A stretch of DNA of 64,000 nt, taken from the NCBI GenBank assembly GCA_965212005.1, contig OZ243038.1, forward strand, positions 1,984,001 to 2,048,000, written 5' to 3'. Positions 17,469-25,700 of this stretch are shown here, in pieces. Positions within the stretch are counted from its first letter, which is position 1, and every line of letters begins with the position of its first letter. The position numbers and the translations under genes are program-made. Source of the stretch: G965212005 sp965212005 (GTDB taxonomy: Bacteria; Pseudomonadota; Gammaproteobacteria; Porifericomitales; Porifericomitaceae). The notes under the pieces were generated by a model. The model did no database searches, had not been told where the DNA came from, and worked only from the letters and a program-made list of their open reading frames with translations.

Positions 17469-18546
17469 GCAGGTAACAAAACTTCCGACTCGCCGGGCAG
17501 GCGGAAAACAATTCTCCCTGGTCCCTTGCGGCCGGCGGCGGATCGATTGTTTTGCGGCCGCCCTGCTGCTGATGGCCGCTTCCCCGTTCTCTTGTTATGG
17601 CGTCGCGCATGCGGAAATTCTGCAGAATGGGCAGGTGCAGTCGTTCATAGACGGCATGGTCGATAAACACGGCTATAGCAGGGAAACCCTGGAATTTCTG
17701 TTTAGCCGGACGCAAGTCTCTCCCAACGTGCTGCAAGCCGTCAAAAGCCCCGCGGAAAAACTCGATTGGGGAAAATACCGCAAGATCTTCGTGACCAGCC
17801 AGCGTATCGCCGGCGGGATTGCCTTTCGCAGAAAGTACGCCGATCCCCTGGAAAAAGCGTACGTCCAGTACGGGGTCCCTCCCCAAATGATTGCGTCCAT
17901 CATCGGGGTAGAGACTTTTTACGGCAGAAACAAGGGCAAGCACAACGTGTTGTCCGCCCTGTGTACCCTGGCTTTTTACTCCGATGGAAGGAGGGAAGAT
18001 TTTTTTCGATCCGAGTTGGAGCATTTTTTGCTGTTAGTCCAGGAACAGGATATACCTCCCCTAAGCGTGTATGGCTCCTACGCCGGCGCAATGGGCATCC
18101 CCCAGTTCATATCCAGCAGTTATCGTAACTATGCCGTCGATTTTAACGGCGATGGAAAGGCGGATATATGGGAAGATTATGAAGATGCAATTGGGAGCGT
18201 GGCAAATTACATGAGCCGCCATGGCTGGGTTTCGGGAGACGTGGTAGCACACAGGATCGACGGGACGGATCAGAGCACGGCGCTCCTGGATACACTGTTG
18301 GGGCCGCAGGTGCCGGTTTCCGCGTTGTTAAGCGCGGGAGCGTCGATCCCATCGGAAATAGGTAGCGAAAGATACGTCAGGCTCTTCAGGCTTGAAAACG
18401 GCAAAGAAAACGAATATTGGGCCGGATTCAACAACTTCGAAGTCATAAGGCGTTATAATATCAGCAACCTGTACGCCATGGTCGTATACCAGTTGGGTTT
18501 GGAAATCGAGCAATTCGAGGGGGTGAGGAGTGGAGTTACTCGCTAG
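17452..18546 (+). CDS. mltB: Lytic murein transglycosylase B
   Basis: About 364 residues. A signal-like hydrophobic stretch (CFAAALLLMAASPFSCYGVAHA) is followed by the MltB fold with the catalytic Glu in ASIIGVETFYGRNKGKHNVLSALCTLAF, plus YGSYAGAMGIPQFISSSYRNYAVDFNGDGKADIW. It cleaves glycan strands in the periplasm. The start overlaps the end of mrdB; ATGs at 17452 and 17461 are both possible. A Cys is present near the cleavage region, but I do not see a clear lipobox. Confidence 0.92.
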   Translation: MNDMREQVTKLPTRRAGGKQFSLVPCGRRRIDCFAAALLLMAASPFSCYGVAHAEILQNGQVQSFIDGMVDKHGYSRETLEFLFSRTQVSPNVLQAVKSPAEKLDWGKYRKIFVTSQRIAGGIAFRRKYADPLEKAYVQYGVPPQMIASIIGVETFYGRNKGKHNVLSALCTLAFYSDGRREDFFRSELEHFLLLVQEQDIPPLSVYGSYAGAMGIPQFISSSYRNYAVDFNGDGKADIWEDYEDAIGSVANYMSRHGWVSGDVVAHRIDGTDQSTALLDTLLGPQVPVSALLSAGASIPSEIGSERYVRLFRLENGKENEYWAGFNNFEVIRRYNISNLYAMVVYQLGLEIEQFEGVRSGVTR

Positions 18547-19474
18547 CAAAAACGGTTATTTCTATATTATTTCTGCCGCGTTCTTTTTCCTGAACGTGCA
18601 AGGTTGTTCCTTCTACCAGGGAAAGGACGAAGGATACCGGGATCCTGTAAAGACGTCCTCGATAGAGGGAGTGATTCCAAAGGCGGAGCCCAGGAGCCGG
18701 TATGGAAACCCGTCTTCCTACGTAGTGTTTGGAAAAAAATACCATGTTCTAAAAGACAGCAAGGGATACAGGAAGCGTGGGCTGGCGTCGTGGTACGGCA
18801 AAAAATTCCACGGCCGCAGAACTTCCAGCGGGGAGACCTATGACATGCACCAGTTGACGGCAGCGCATAAAACCTTGCCGCTGCCCACCTACGTCAACGT
18901 GAGAAACTTGGAAAACGGGAGGGAAATGATTTTGCGGGTCAATGATCGGGGGCCTTTCCACAAGGGAAGAATTATCGATCTTTCTTATGCCGCCGCCGTC
19001 AAGTTGGGCGTATACTCTAAGGGCGTATCGGAGGTCGAAGTCGAGGCAATCGACGTTCAGGACTACGTCAGCAGTGGCCTCGCTCTCAGGGAAACGTCCT
19101 CTTCCCGCAGGAACGTGCGGAGCGGGCACAAGTCGGCGGTAAGGAACGTTGGCGGAGGAGCGGGACCCCGGATCCGGGCCGCCGATACGACGTTGCCGTC
19201 TTCTTCCGCCGCGCGCGCCGCCGGCGCCGCTGGAAAAGAATTTTTCATACAAGTGGGAGCCTATCAGCAGCAGGAAAACGCAAAAAAGGTCGTGCGGGAA
19301 CTGAGCAAGTTAAAAGTAGACAACGTGGAGATCAATCAGAAGCAGACGTTGGGCAGTATTTTCTACCGGATATGGATAGGCCCGTTCACTAATAGAAGCG
19401 ACATTAGCAACGCGGTGGATCGGATATCAAAAATTGGCATCAGAAGCTACTCGGTGATAGAGAGACCGCTGTGA
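18530..19474 (+). CDS. rlpA: Septal ring lytic transglycosylase RlpA, SPOR lipoprotein
   Basis: 314 residues, GTG start behind GAGGAG, overlapping mltB by 17 bases. The lipobox NVQGC predicts a lipoprotein. The double-psi beta-barrel (about residues 80-170) retains the residues linked to activity: E in SSGETYDMHQ, H in TAAHKTLP and D in VNDRGPFHKGRIIDLS. After a low-complexity linker, the C-terminal 75 residues (EFFIQVGAYQQQENAKKVV to SYSVIE) form a SPOR domain that binds denuded glycan. Confidence 0.93.
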   Translation: MELLASKNGYFYIISAAFFFLNVQGCSFYQGKDEGYRDPVKTSSIEGVIPKAEPRSRYGNPSSYVVFGKKYHVLKDSKGYRKRGLASWYGKKFHGRRTSSGETYDMHQLTAAHKTLPLPTYVNVRNLENGREMILRVNDRGPFHKGRIIDLSYAAAVKLGVYSKGVSEVEVEAIDVQDYVSSGLALRETSSSRRNVRSGHKSAVRNVGGGAGPRIRAADTTLPSSSAARAAGAAGKEFFIQVGAYQQQENAKKVVRELSKLKVDNVEINQKQTLGSIFYRIWIGPFTNRSDISNAVDRISKIGIRSYSVIERPL

Positions 19475-20652
19475 CAATACAGTTTCCGTCTCTGAAAATG
19501 CGCCCGCCCCGGGCTTTTCCCCGTACCTTCCTTTCCGTCCTGCTGTTTGCCTGGGCGGGCGGTGGGTACGCCCAGAGTATCCCGCATGTTCCCCTTCCGG
19601 AGCTGCCGTTGTCCGCTTATTTTCTGCTCGATCACCAAAGCGGCGCAGTCCTGGCAGAGCAGAACGCCGATCAGCGCTTGCCGATGGCCAGCCTGACGAA
19701 GATCATGCTGGTGTACGTTGCGGCCACGAGGCTCAGAGAGGGTTTGATCTCCCTGGACGATGAAGTATCGGTCAGTGAGAAGGCCTGGAAAACCATGGGC
19801 TCGAGGATGTTCATTGAAGTCGGGAAGAAAGTTTCCCTGAGAGATATATTGATGGGCATTATCGTCGCTTCCGGAAACGACGCCAGCATAGCGTTGGCCG
19901 AGCATATTTCCGGATCAGAGGAGTTTTTGGTAGCTGAGATGAATGAAAACGCATCCAGGATGAAGTTGGCCAATACTCATTTCGTCGATAGTGCGGGCCT
20001 GAGCGGTGAGGATCACTATTCCTCCGCGCGGGACATGGCCGTGCTGAGTTCCTTCCTGATTCGTGATTACCCGGAAATATACAGTTGGCACGCTAACAGG
20101 GAATACACGTACAACCAGATTAGCCAGCGGAACAGAAACGGGTTGCTTTTCCGTGATTCAAGAGTGGACGGGATCAAAACGGGACACACGGAAAAAGCCG
20201 GCTATTGCCTTGTCGCGTCCGCGGTACAGGAAGGCATGAGGCTGATCTCCGTGGTGATGGGAGCGCAGAGTACCGAGGAGCGTGAACAGGGCAGTAAAAC
20301 ATTGCTGAATTATGGCTTCCATAACTACAATACGGTTCTCCTCTACGCGCAGCTCCAGGCAGTAGACAGCTTCCGGATCTGGAAAGGGAACCTCGATCAG
20401 ATCAACGTTGGCGTGGATTTAGACGTGTATATTACGGTGCCGCGCCGTCAGGAACGGAAGTATGAAAGAAAAATCCTGGTTGACCGCACACTGGTGGCTC
20501 CCGTTGCTGCAGGGCAGCAGATCGGCACGTTGCAGATCAGAGGGACGCCGGAGGAAGCATTTCGTTCCTTTCCTCTGATTGCTCTTCATGACGTTGGGCA
20601 GGGCGGCATTGTCCGGCGCCTGAAGGACGGCTTGTTGCTGATATGGGAATGA
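19471..20652 (+). CDS. dacA: D-alanyl-D-alanine carboxypeptidase (PBP5/6 type)
   Basis: 393 residues. The GTG start overlaps the rlpA stop (GTGA). A signal peptide ends near GGGYAQS. Penicillin-binding motifs are intact: SLTK in MASLTKIM, SGN in VASGNDASIA and KTG in VDGIKTGHTEKAGYCLVAS. A C-terminal PBP5-type beta domain and a short amphipathic tail follow. It removes the terminal D-Ala from pentapeptides in the periplasm, so it is a source of free D-Ala for the next gene product. Confidence 0.93.
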   Translation: MTIQFPSLKMRPPRAFPRTFLSVLLFAWAGGGYAQSIPHVPLPELPLSAYFLLDHQSGAVLAEQNADQRLPMASLTKIMLVYVAATRLREGLISLDDEVSVSEKAWKTMGSRMFIEVGKKVSLRDILMGIIVASGNDASIALAEHISGSEEFLVAEMNENASRMKLANTHFVDSAGLSGEDHYSSARDMAVLSSFLIRDYPEIYSWHANREYTYNQISQRNRNGLLFRDSRVDGIKTGHTEKAGYCLVASAVQEGMRLISVVMGAQSTEEREQGSKTLLNYGFHNYNTVLLYAQLQAVDSFRIWKGNLDQINVGVDLDVYITVPRRQERKYERKILVDRTLVAPVAAGQQIGTLQIRGTPEEAFRSFPLIALHDVGQGGIVRRLKDGLLLIWE

Positions 20653-20653
20653 A

Positions 20654-21535
20654 GTGGATCAAGTTTACTTGAATGGGGAATACCGGCCTGCGGATCAAGC
20701 GAAAATTTCCGTTATGGACCGGGGGTTTTTGTTTGCCGACGGGGTATATGAAGTCGTCCCTGTATTCGGGAGGAAACTGCACTTTCTGGATCTGCACCTG
20801 GACCGAATCAATTCCAACCTGGAAGTTATAGGGATCAGCTATCGTTGCCGTTACCAGGAGTGGAGGGCGATACTGACTCACCTGGCAGGCCTGAACGGAT
20901 ATAGCAACCAAGGTCTGTACATGCAAGTAACCAGAGGGGTATCGGACAGGATTCACGCGCCCCCCGCCGATCTGAAAGCGACCGTCTTTGCCATGAGCTG
21001 CCCGATCCGGCAGGTCGATTACCTGCGTGGCGTGGATGTTATTGTCAGGGAAGATACCCGCTGGCAGCGTTGCAACATCAAGACGATCGGATTGCTGCCC
21101 AACGTTTTATTCCGCGAAGAAGCGCGCCAGGCGGGCGCGTTTGAGACTATTTTGACTCGGGATGGATACGTCACGGAAGGAGCCGCGGCCAACGTTTTTA
21201 CAGTCCAATCCGGATCAGTACGGACCCCGGTTCGAAATGAACGCATTCTCCCCGGCATAACCAGGCAGATTATCCTTGATTTAATGAGAAAAAATGGAGT
21301 GGCTTGTGCAGAGGTTCCAATCAGTCAATCCAGCTTGTATGATGCCGATGAAATCTGGCTCAGTTCTTCAACCTTGGACGTTGCGCCGGTAGTCAGGATA
21401 GACCTGCACGTGGTCGGGAAGGGAGTCCCGGGAGGTACGTGGAAATTGGTCAACGATCTGTATCAGCGTTACAAGGAAGAAAATGCGGAAAGTATTGGCT
21501 GTGTGCATCAGGTCAACGAGGATCTAATAGCGTGA
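20654..21535 (+). CDS. dat: D-amino acid aminotransferase, class IV PLP enzyme
   Basis: 293 residues, GTG start one base after the dacA stop. Fold-type IV features: FADGVYEVV near the start, the PLP lysine in CNIKTIGLLPNVL, the glutamate in YVTEGAAANVF and the cofactor-phosphate loop in LPGITRQ and SSSTLDVAPV. It probably interconverts D-Ala and 2-oxoglutarate with pyruvate and D-Glu. A gene of this type stands between dacA and lipB in Pseudomonas and relatives. Here lipB is about 11 kb away. Confidence 0.88.
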   Translation: MDQVYLNGEYRPADQAKISVMDRGFLFADGVYEVVPVFGRKLHFLDLHLDRINSNLEVIGISYRCRYQEWRAILTHLAGLNGYSNQGLYMQVTRGVSDRIHAPPADLKATVFAMSCPIRQVDYLRGVDVIVREDTRWQRCNIKTIGLLPNVLFREEARQAGAFETILTRDGYVTEGAAANVFTVQSGSVRTPVRNERILPGITRQIILDLMRKNGVACAEVPISQSSLYDADEIWLSSSTLDVAPVVRIDLHVVGKGVPGGTWKLVNDLYQRYKEENAESIGCVHQVNEDLIA

Positions 21536-22566
21536 ACAAGATAAAAATAGTCGAGCTTCTGGGAGACGGGATCGGAGCGGAGCTTCGGGAATCTGTTTAT
21601 ACAATCTCCGAGCAGTTGCCGATTGATTTTGATTTTTTCCCGATCGATTTGTCATTGGCGAGTCGGGAGAAGGGGAGAAGGGATCTGTACGATCACCTGG
21701 AAGAATCCATGAAGCAGATAAAGCTTGCCATCAAGTACCCGACTGTAACGAAAACAATCAGCCCAAACGCGATCATACGTCGCTTGTGCAATTTCAGCGT
21801 AATCATGCGTCCGGTGATTTCGATCAAGGGGGTGAAGTCCAACTTCAAGGAAAATGTGTTTCTCTATATCGTGCGGATTGCGACGGGGGGGACCTACGAT
21901 GACCCGGGCAGGAAGATTGGCCAGGAAGCCGCCATCTCCATTCGGATCGTGGAGCGCGGTCCATGCCGCCAGGCGGCCAAGTTCGCGTTTGATTTTGCCC
22001 GTCAAAGAGGCTTTAAGGTTACTTCATCCTCCAAGCATACCATTCAGAAGGTGACGGACGGGCTTTTCCAGTCAATCGTGAGCGAGGTACACGAGGGGTA
22101 TCCGGACATTGAGCACGACGTTGAATTGTTTGATGCGCTGTTGGCCAAGATCATTATGCATCCCAGGGACTACCAGGTAGTGCTTTTGCTGAACGAGTAC
22201 GGAGATTTTCTTTCTGATATGGCGAGCGGGTTGGCAGGCAGCATTGGCACTGGTTCGAGCGGGAACTTCAGCTTTACGGAAAACGATGAGATTGACTTGG
22301 CAATGTTTGATCCTTCGGGAGGGACTGCTCCTGATATTGCCGGAAAAAACCAGTGTAATCCCACCGGGATCCTGCTGGCGCTGGCTATGCTGCTGGATCA
22401 TATCGATCGGTACGACTTGGGCCATCAATTGAGACTTGCGCTTTTATCCGCCATTGCCGAAGGTGAATGCACCAACGATATTGGAGGAAAGCACGGCACC
22501 AAGGAATTTGTTTCGGCCATTTCCGATCGTCTGCAAGACGGACTGTCCCGCATCTCCAAATCCTGA
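21532..22566 (+). CDS. Divergent isocitrate/isopropylmalate dehydrogenase family protein
   Basis: 344 residues from the GTG at 21532, which overlaps the dat stop (GTGA). Family landmarks: GDGIG (11-15), KHTIQKVTDGLF (168-179), a metal-binding NEYGDFLSD (221-229) and TAPDIAGK (265-272) with NPTG after it. Several active-site positions depart from the family. The His of the HGSAPDIAGK motif is Gly264, and the usual R-E pair before T-G-G is Arg115-Ile116. The fold and coordination of a divalent metal look preserved, but substrate or cofactor use may not. The tight coupling to dat and dacA suggests a role linked to D-amino acid or 2-oxo-acid metabolism; this is inference. Confidence 0.75.
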   Translation: MNKIKIVELLGDGIGAELRESVYTISEQLPIDFDFFPIDLSLASREKGRRDLYDHLEESMKQIKLAIKYPTVTKTISPNAIIRRLCNFSVIMRPVISIKGVKSNFKENVFLYIVRIATGGTYDDPGRKIGQEAAISIRIVERGPCRQAAKFAFDFARQRGFKVTSSSKHTIQKVTDGLFQSIVSEVHEGYPDIEHDVELFDALLAKIIMHPRDYQVVLLLNEYGDFLSDMASGLAGSIGTGSSGNFSFTENDEIDLAMFDPSGGTAPDIAGKNQCNPTGILLALAMLLDHIDRYDLGHQLRLALLSAIAEGECTNDIGGKHGTKEFVSAISDRLQDGLSRISKS

Positions 22567-22743
22567 CTCTACGGATTCTTTCCGGTTTTTCCGCGGGCCT
22601 GCCGGCCGCGCATTGAGTGCCGCGTCTTCGGTCTTTTCCAGAGCTTCAGCGAGCTTCCCTTGGTGAGCCGTTGGATGAGCGGTGCACTCCCTGGTAGTTC
22701 CTGTTTCCTGCCTGCGGCCTTGATAGAGCAACCGGGACGCCGA

Positions 22744-23532
22744 CTATTTTTTCAGGCCGGTTCCTTTGCTTAACAAAATCAGGGAGAGCCAGGACAGCAG
22801 GACGGATAAGACGCATAGCATGATGATTGCTTGCACCGGGTCCGTGTCAGAAGTCCCAATGTACCCGTACCGGAACGCGCTGACCATGTACAGTACCGGG
22901 TTCAGTTGGGAGATGAAATTCCACGTGTCCGGCAGCACGCTGATCGAGTAAAAAACTCCTCCCAGGTAGATCAGCGGGGACAGAACAAAAGTCGGCACAA
23001 TGTATATATCGTCGAAACTGTCAGCAAAGATCCCGTTGATCAATCCCAGTATGGAAAAAAGCGCCGCCGTCAATGCGGCAACCAAAAGGACGATCAGCCA
23101 GTTTTCCGGATAACTCCCGGTAAAGGCCACGGATACCAGCATCACGATAAAGCCTACCAACAGTCCCCTGGCGATTCCGCCACACACGTATCCCGCCAGT
23201 ATGACAAATCCGGGTATCGGGGCAATCAGCATTTCCTCTATATTTCTCTGGAACTTTGAACCGAAGAAGGAAGATGACACGTTTGCGTAGGAATTATTAA
23301 TAATCGCCATGAGGATAATACCCGGAGTAATGTACTCAATGTATAAATGCCCATCCATTGAGCCGATCCTCCTGCCAATAAAAGCACCAAAGATGACAAA
23401 GTAAAGCGAGGTGCTGATGACCGCCGGTCCCGTCGTTTGCAGCCAGATACGGGTCAACCGGACAATTTCCCGGCGCAGGATCGTAACAAAGGCCACGTAC
23501 GGGTTTCCGGAAAAATTCGAGGGCATGGGCAT
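22744..23532 (-). CDS. ABC-2 type permease, duplicated distal copy (YadH-like)
   Basis: 262 residues with six membrane helices, 6 residues different from the copy at 23696-24484. Family features: SYANVSSSFF, KFQRNIEEMLIAPIPG, PTFVLSPLIYLGGVFYS and LNPVLYMVSAFRYG. At five of the six differing sites the other copy has the residue expected for the YadH family, while this one has Leu for Phe, Gly for Val, Gly-Ser for Ser-Ala and Tyr for Ser. It is therefore probably the derived copy. It is intact and keeps its ribosome site, since the duplicated unit includes the upstream ATPase tail. Confidence 0.85.
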   Translation of the reverse strand: MPMPSNFSGNPYVAFVTILRREIVRLTRIWLQTTGPAVISTSLYFVIFGAFIGRRIGSMDGHLYIEYITPGIILMAIINNSYANVSSSFFGSKFQRNIEEMLIAPIPGFVILAGYVCGGIARGLLVGFIVMLVSVAFTGSYPENWLIVLLVAALTAALFSILGLINGIFADSFDDIYIVPTFVLSPLIYLGGVFYSISVLPDTWNFISQLNPVLYMVSAFRYGYIGTSDTDPVQAIIMLCVLSVLLSWLSLILLSKGTGLKK

Positions 23533-23542
23533 GTTCCTGCAG

Positions 23543-23695
23543 TTATTTTTTGCCTAGTAACTTAAGGAACAGCGCCTCCAGCCGACTGGCCCTGTTTCGT
23601 ATGCTCATTACTTCTATCCCCTGGGCGGCCAGGGCTTCAAAAATCCGATTGATGCTGATCTTCCTGCTAATATCGACGATAATCGTGCGGTCATC
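23543..23695 (-). pseudogene. Truncated duplicate of the ABC ATPase 3' end
   Basis: This stretch repeats the final 50 or so codons of the ATPase gene (RTIIVDISRKIS, ALAAQGIEVMSIRNRASRLE), including its stop, with one silent base change. It has no start of its own and is a by-product of the tandem duplication. It provides the distal permease copy with the original upstream context. Confidence 0.85.
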
Positions 23696-24484
23696 CTATT
23701 TTTTCAGGCCGGTTCCTTTGCTTAACAAAATCAGGGAGAGCCAGGACAGCAGGACGGATAAGACGCATAGCATGATGATCGCTTGCACCGGGTCCGTGTC
23801 AGAAGTCCCAATGTACCCGTACCGGAACGCGCTGACCATGTACAGTACCGGGTTCAGTTGGGAGATGAAATTCCACGTGTCCGGCAGCACGCTGATCGAG
23901 TAAAAAACTCCTCCCAGGTAGATCAGCGGGGACAGAACAAAAGTCGGCACAATGGATATATCGTCGAAACTGTCAGCAAAGATCCCGTTGATCAATCCCA
24001 GTATGGAAAAAAGCGCCGCCGTCAATGCGGCAACCAAAAGGACGATCAGCCAGTTTTCCGGATAACTCCCGGTAAAGGCCACGGATACCAGCATCACGAT
24101 AAAGCCTACCAACAGTCCCCTGGCGATTCCGCCACACACGTATCCCGCCAGCATGACAAATCCGGGTATCGGGGCAATCAGCATTTCCTCTATATTTCTC
24201 TGGAACTTTGCACTGAAGAAGGAAGAGGACACGTTTGCGTAGGAATTATTAATAATCGCCATGAGGATAATACCCGGAGTAATGTACTCAATGTATAAAT
24301 GCCCATCCATTGAGCCGATCCTCCTGCCAATAAAAGCACCAAAGATGACAAAGTAAAGCGAGGTGCTGATGACCGCCGGTACCGTCGTTTGCAGCCAGAT
24401 ACGGGTAAACCGGACAATTTCCCGGCGCAGGATCGTAACAAAGGCCACGTACGGGTTTCCGGAAAAATTCGAGGGCATGGGCAT
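23696..24484 (-). CDS. ABC-2 type permease, ancestral copy (YadH-like)
   Basis: 262 residues, six membrane helices. RFTRIWLQTTVPAVIS, SSFFSAKFQRNIEEMLIAPIP, SFDDISIVPTFVLSPLIYLGGVFYS and FRYGYIGTSD agree with E. coli YadH, an exporter permease of unknown substrate. Its ATG lies 10 bases after the ATPase stop in an ATPase-permease operon. The N-terminal FSGNPYVAFVTILRREI segment is cytoplasmic. Confidence 0.9.
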   Translation of the reverse strand: MPMPSNFSGNPYVAFVTILRREIVRFTRIWLQTTVPAVISTSLYFVIFGAFIGRRIGSMDGHLYIEYITPGIILMAIINNSYANVSSSFFSAKFQRNIEEMLIAPIPGFVMLAGYVCGGIARGLLVGFIVMLVSVAFTGSYPENWLIVLLVAALTAALFSILGLINGIFADSFDDISIVPTFVLSPLIYLGGVFYSISVLPDTWNFISQLNPVLYMVSAFRYGYIGTSDTDPVQAIIMLCVLSVLLSWLSLILLSKGTGLKK

Positions 24485-24494
24485 GTTCCTGCAG

Positions 24495-25406
24495 TTATTT
24501 TTTGCCTAGCAACTTAAGGAACAGCGCCTCCAGCCGACTGGCCCTGTTTCGTATGCTCATTACTTCTATCCCCTGGGCGGCCAGGGCTTCAAAAATCCGA
24601 TTGATGCTGATCTTCCTGCTAATATCGACGATAATCGTGCGGTCATCTTCGAATCGAAGCTGGCAATCAGGTATTTCCGGCAGGACCCTGGCTTGTCCCC
24701 GGATGTCCAGCAGGAAGGATTCAACGTCAATCTTTGTCAACAGATCCTTCATGCCCGTATTTTCTATGATCTCACCGTGGTCGATCATGGCAACCCGGTT
24801 GCAAAGCTGTTCCGCCTCTTCCAGGTAGTGAGTGGTCAGCAGGATCGAGGTGCCGGACCTGTTCAATTGCTGCATAAAGCTCCACATGGTTTTTCGCAGT
24901 TCCACGTCCATACCGGCGGTGGGTTCGTCTAGGATGAGCAGCCTGGGCTCATTCACCAGGGCCCTGGCGATCATCAATCTTTTTTTCATGCCTCCCGAAA
25001 GCTCCCGGGCCTGCGAGTCTTTCCGGTCCCACAGTTCCAGGATACTCATGTATTTCTTGGCGTTCTTATAACCGTGCTTCCTGGGCAGCCCGTAAAATCC
25101 GGCCTGGTTTACCACAATGTCCACGCACTTCTCAAACTGGGAGAAATTCAACTCCTGCGGCACGAACCCGATCATCGACTTTGCCTCGTTTGGGTGGGTA
25201 TCCAGGTCAAAATTGTAGATGTGCACGCTGCCCGAAGTTTTCCGCACCAGGGAAGTAACAATCCCAATGGCGGTGGATTTGCCTGCGCCGTTGGGGCCGA
25301 GCAGGGAAAAGAAATCACCCTCTTGAACTTCCAGGTCGATTCCTTTCAGCGCTTCTTGATTATTCGGATATACCTTGTGCAGGTTTTGTATCGATAAAAT
25401 GGACAT
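24495..25406 (-). CDS. ABC transporter ATP-binding protein (YadG-like)
   Basis: About 303 residues from the ATG at 25406; a GTG at 25433 would add nine residues. Walker A is in LGPNGAGKSTAIG, the Q-loop in IGFVPQELNF, the signature in ELSGGMKKRLMIARAL and Walker B with D-loop in LLILDEPTAGMD, followed by the H-loop in LLTTHYLEEAE. The C-terminal ALAAQGIEVMSIRNRASRLE matches YadG. It energises the permease encoded next. The 294 bp upstream (25407-25700) contains no supportable gene. Confidence 0.92.
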   Translation of the reverse strand: MSILSIQNLHKVYPNNQEALKGIDLEVQEGDFFSLLGPNGAGKSTAIGIVTSLVRKTSGSVHIYNFDLDTHPNEAKSMIGFVPQELNFSQFEKCVDIVVNQAGFYGLPRKHGYKNAKKYMSILELWDRKDSQARELSGGMKKRLMIARALVNEPRLLILDEPTAGMDVELRKTMWSFMQQLNRSGTSILLTTHYLEEAEQLCNRVAMIDHGEIIENTGMKDLLTKIDVESFLLDIRGQARVLPEIPDCQLRFEDDRTIIVDISRKISINRIFEALAAQGIEVMSIRNRASRLEALFLKLLGKK

Positions 25407-25700
25407 TTCTTGTTCGGATTCGTTCTCGCCCACTCAAGTTACCGAGCGAACTTTATGATTGTGACGACACGGGATGCCGTCGTGCCTGGATCACGCGGGA
25501 GGCGACTCCGCGCACGGAGCGGACTCACCCGCCTGCGCCGTTCTTTTCACCTGTAGCCTGCGTACGGCTTTCTGGCTTGCAAACGAATCCCCTGCACTGA
25601 TGCGCTGGGCAGTCCGTGGCGGGCGCACGCTGCAAAGTGAGTTTCAGAAATAGTGCCTTGGAAGGTTGATGATTGCCGTGATCTGGCGTGTAGAAGTCCC

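Larger units (their letters stand above)
22744..24647. repeat. Tandem duplication, 952-bp unit (22744-23695 and 23696-24647)
   Basis: Two head-to-tail units of exactly 952 bp differ at 9 positions by my count (about 99 percent identity). Each unit holds a whole permease gene and the last part of the ATPase gene. The internal junction at 23695/23696 joins ATPase coding sequence directly to the base after the permease stop. I see no repeat longer than one or two bases at the break, and no insertion sequence nearby. Confidence 0.93.

Noticed and set aside
24502..24828. Plus-strand frames inside the ABC transporter repeats
   Set aside because: They are antisense shadows repeated because the DNA is duplicated; the minus-strand products carry the transporter motifs.
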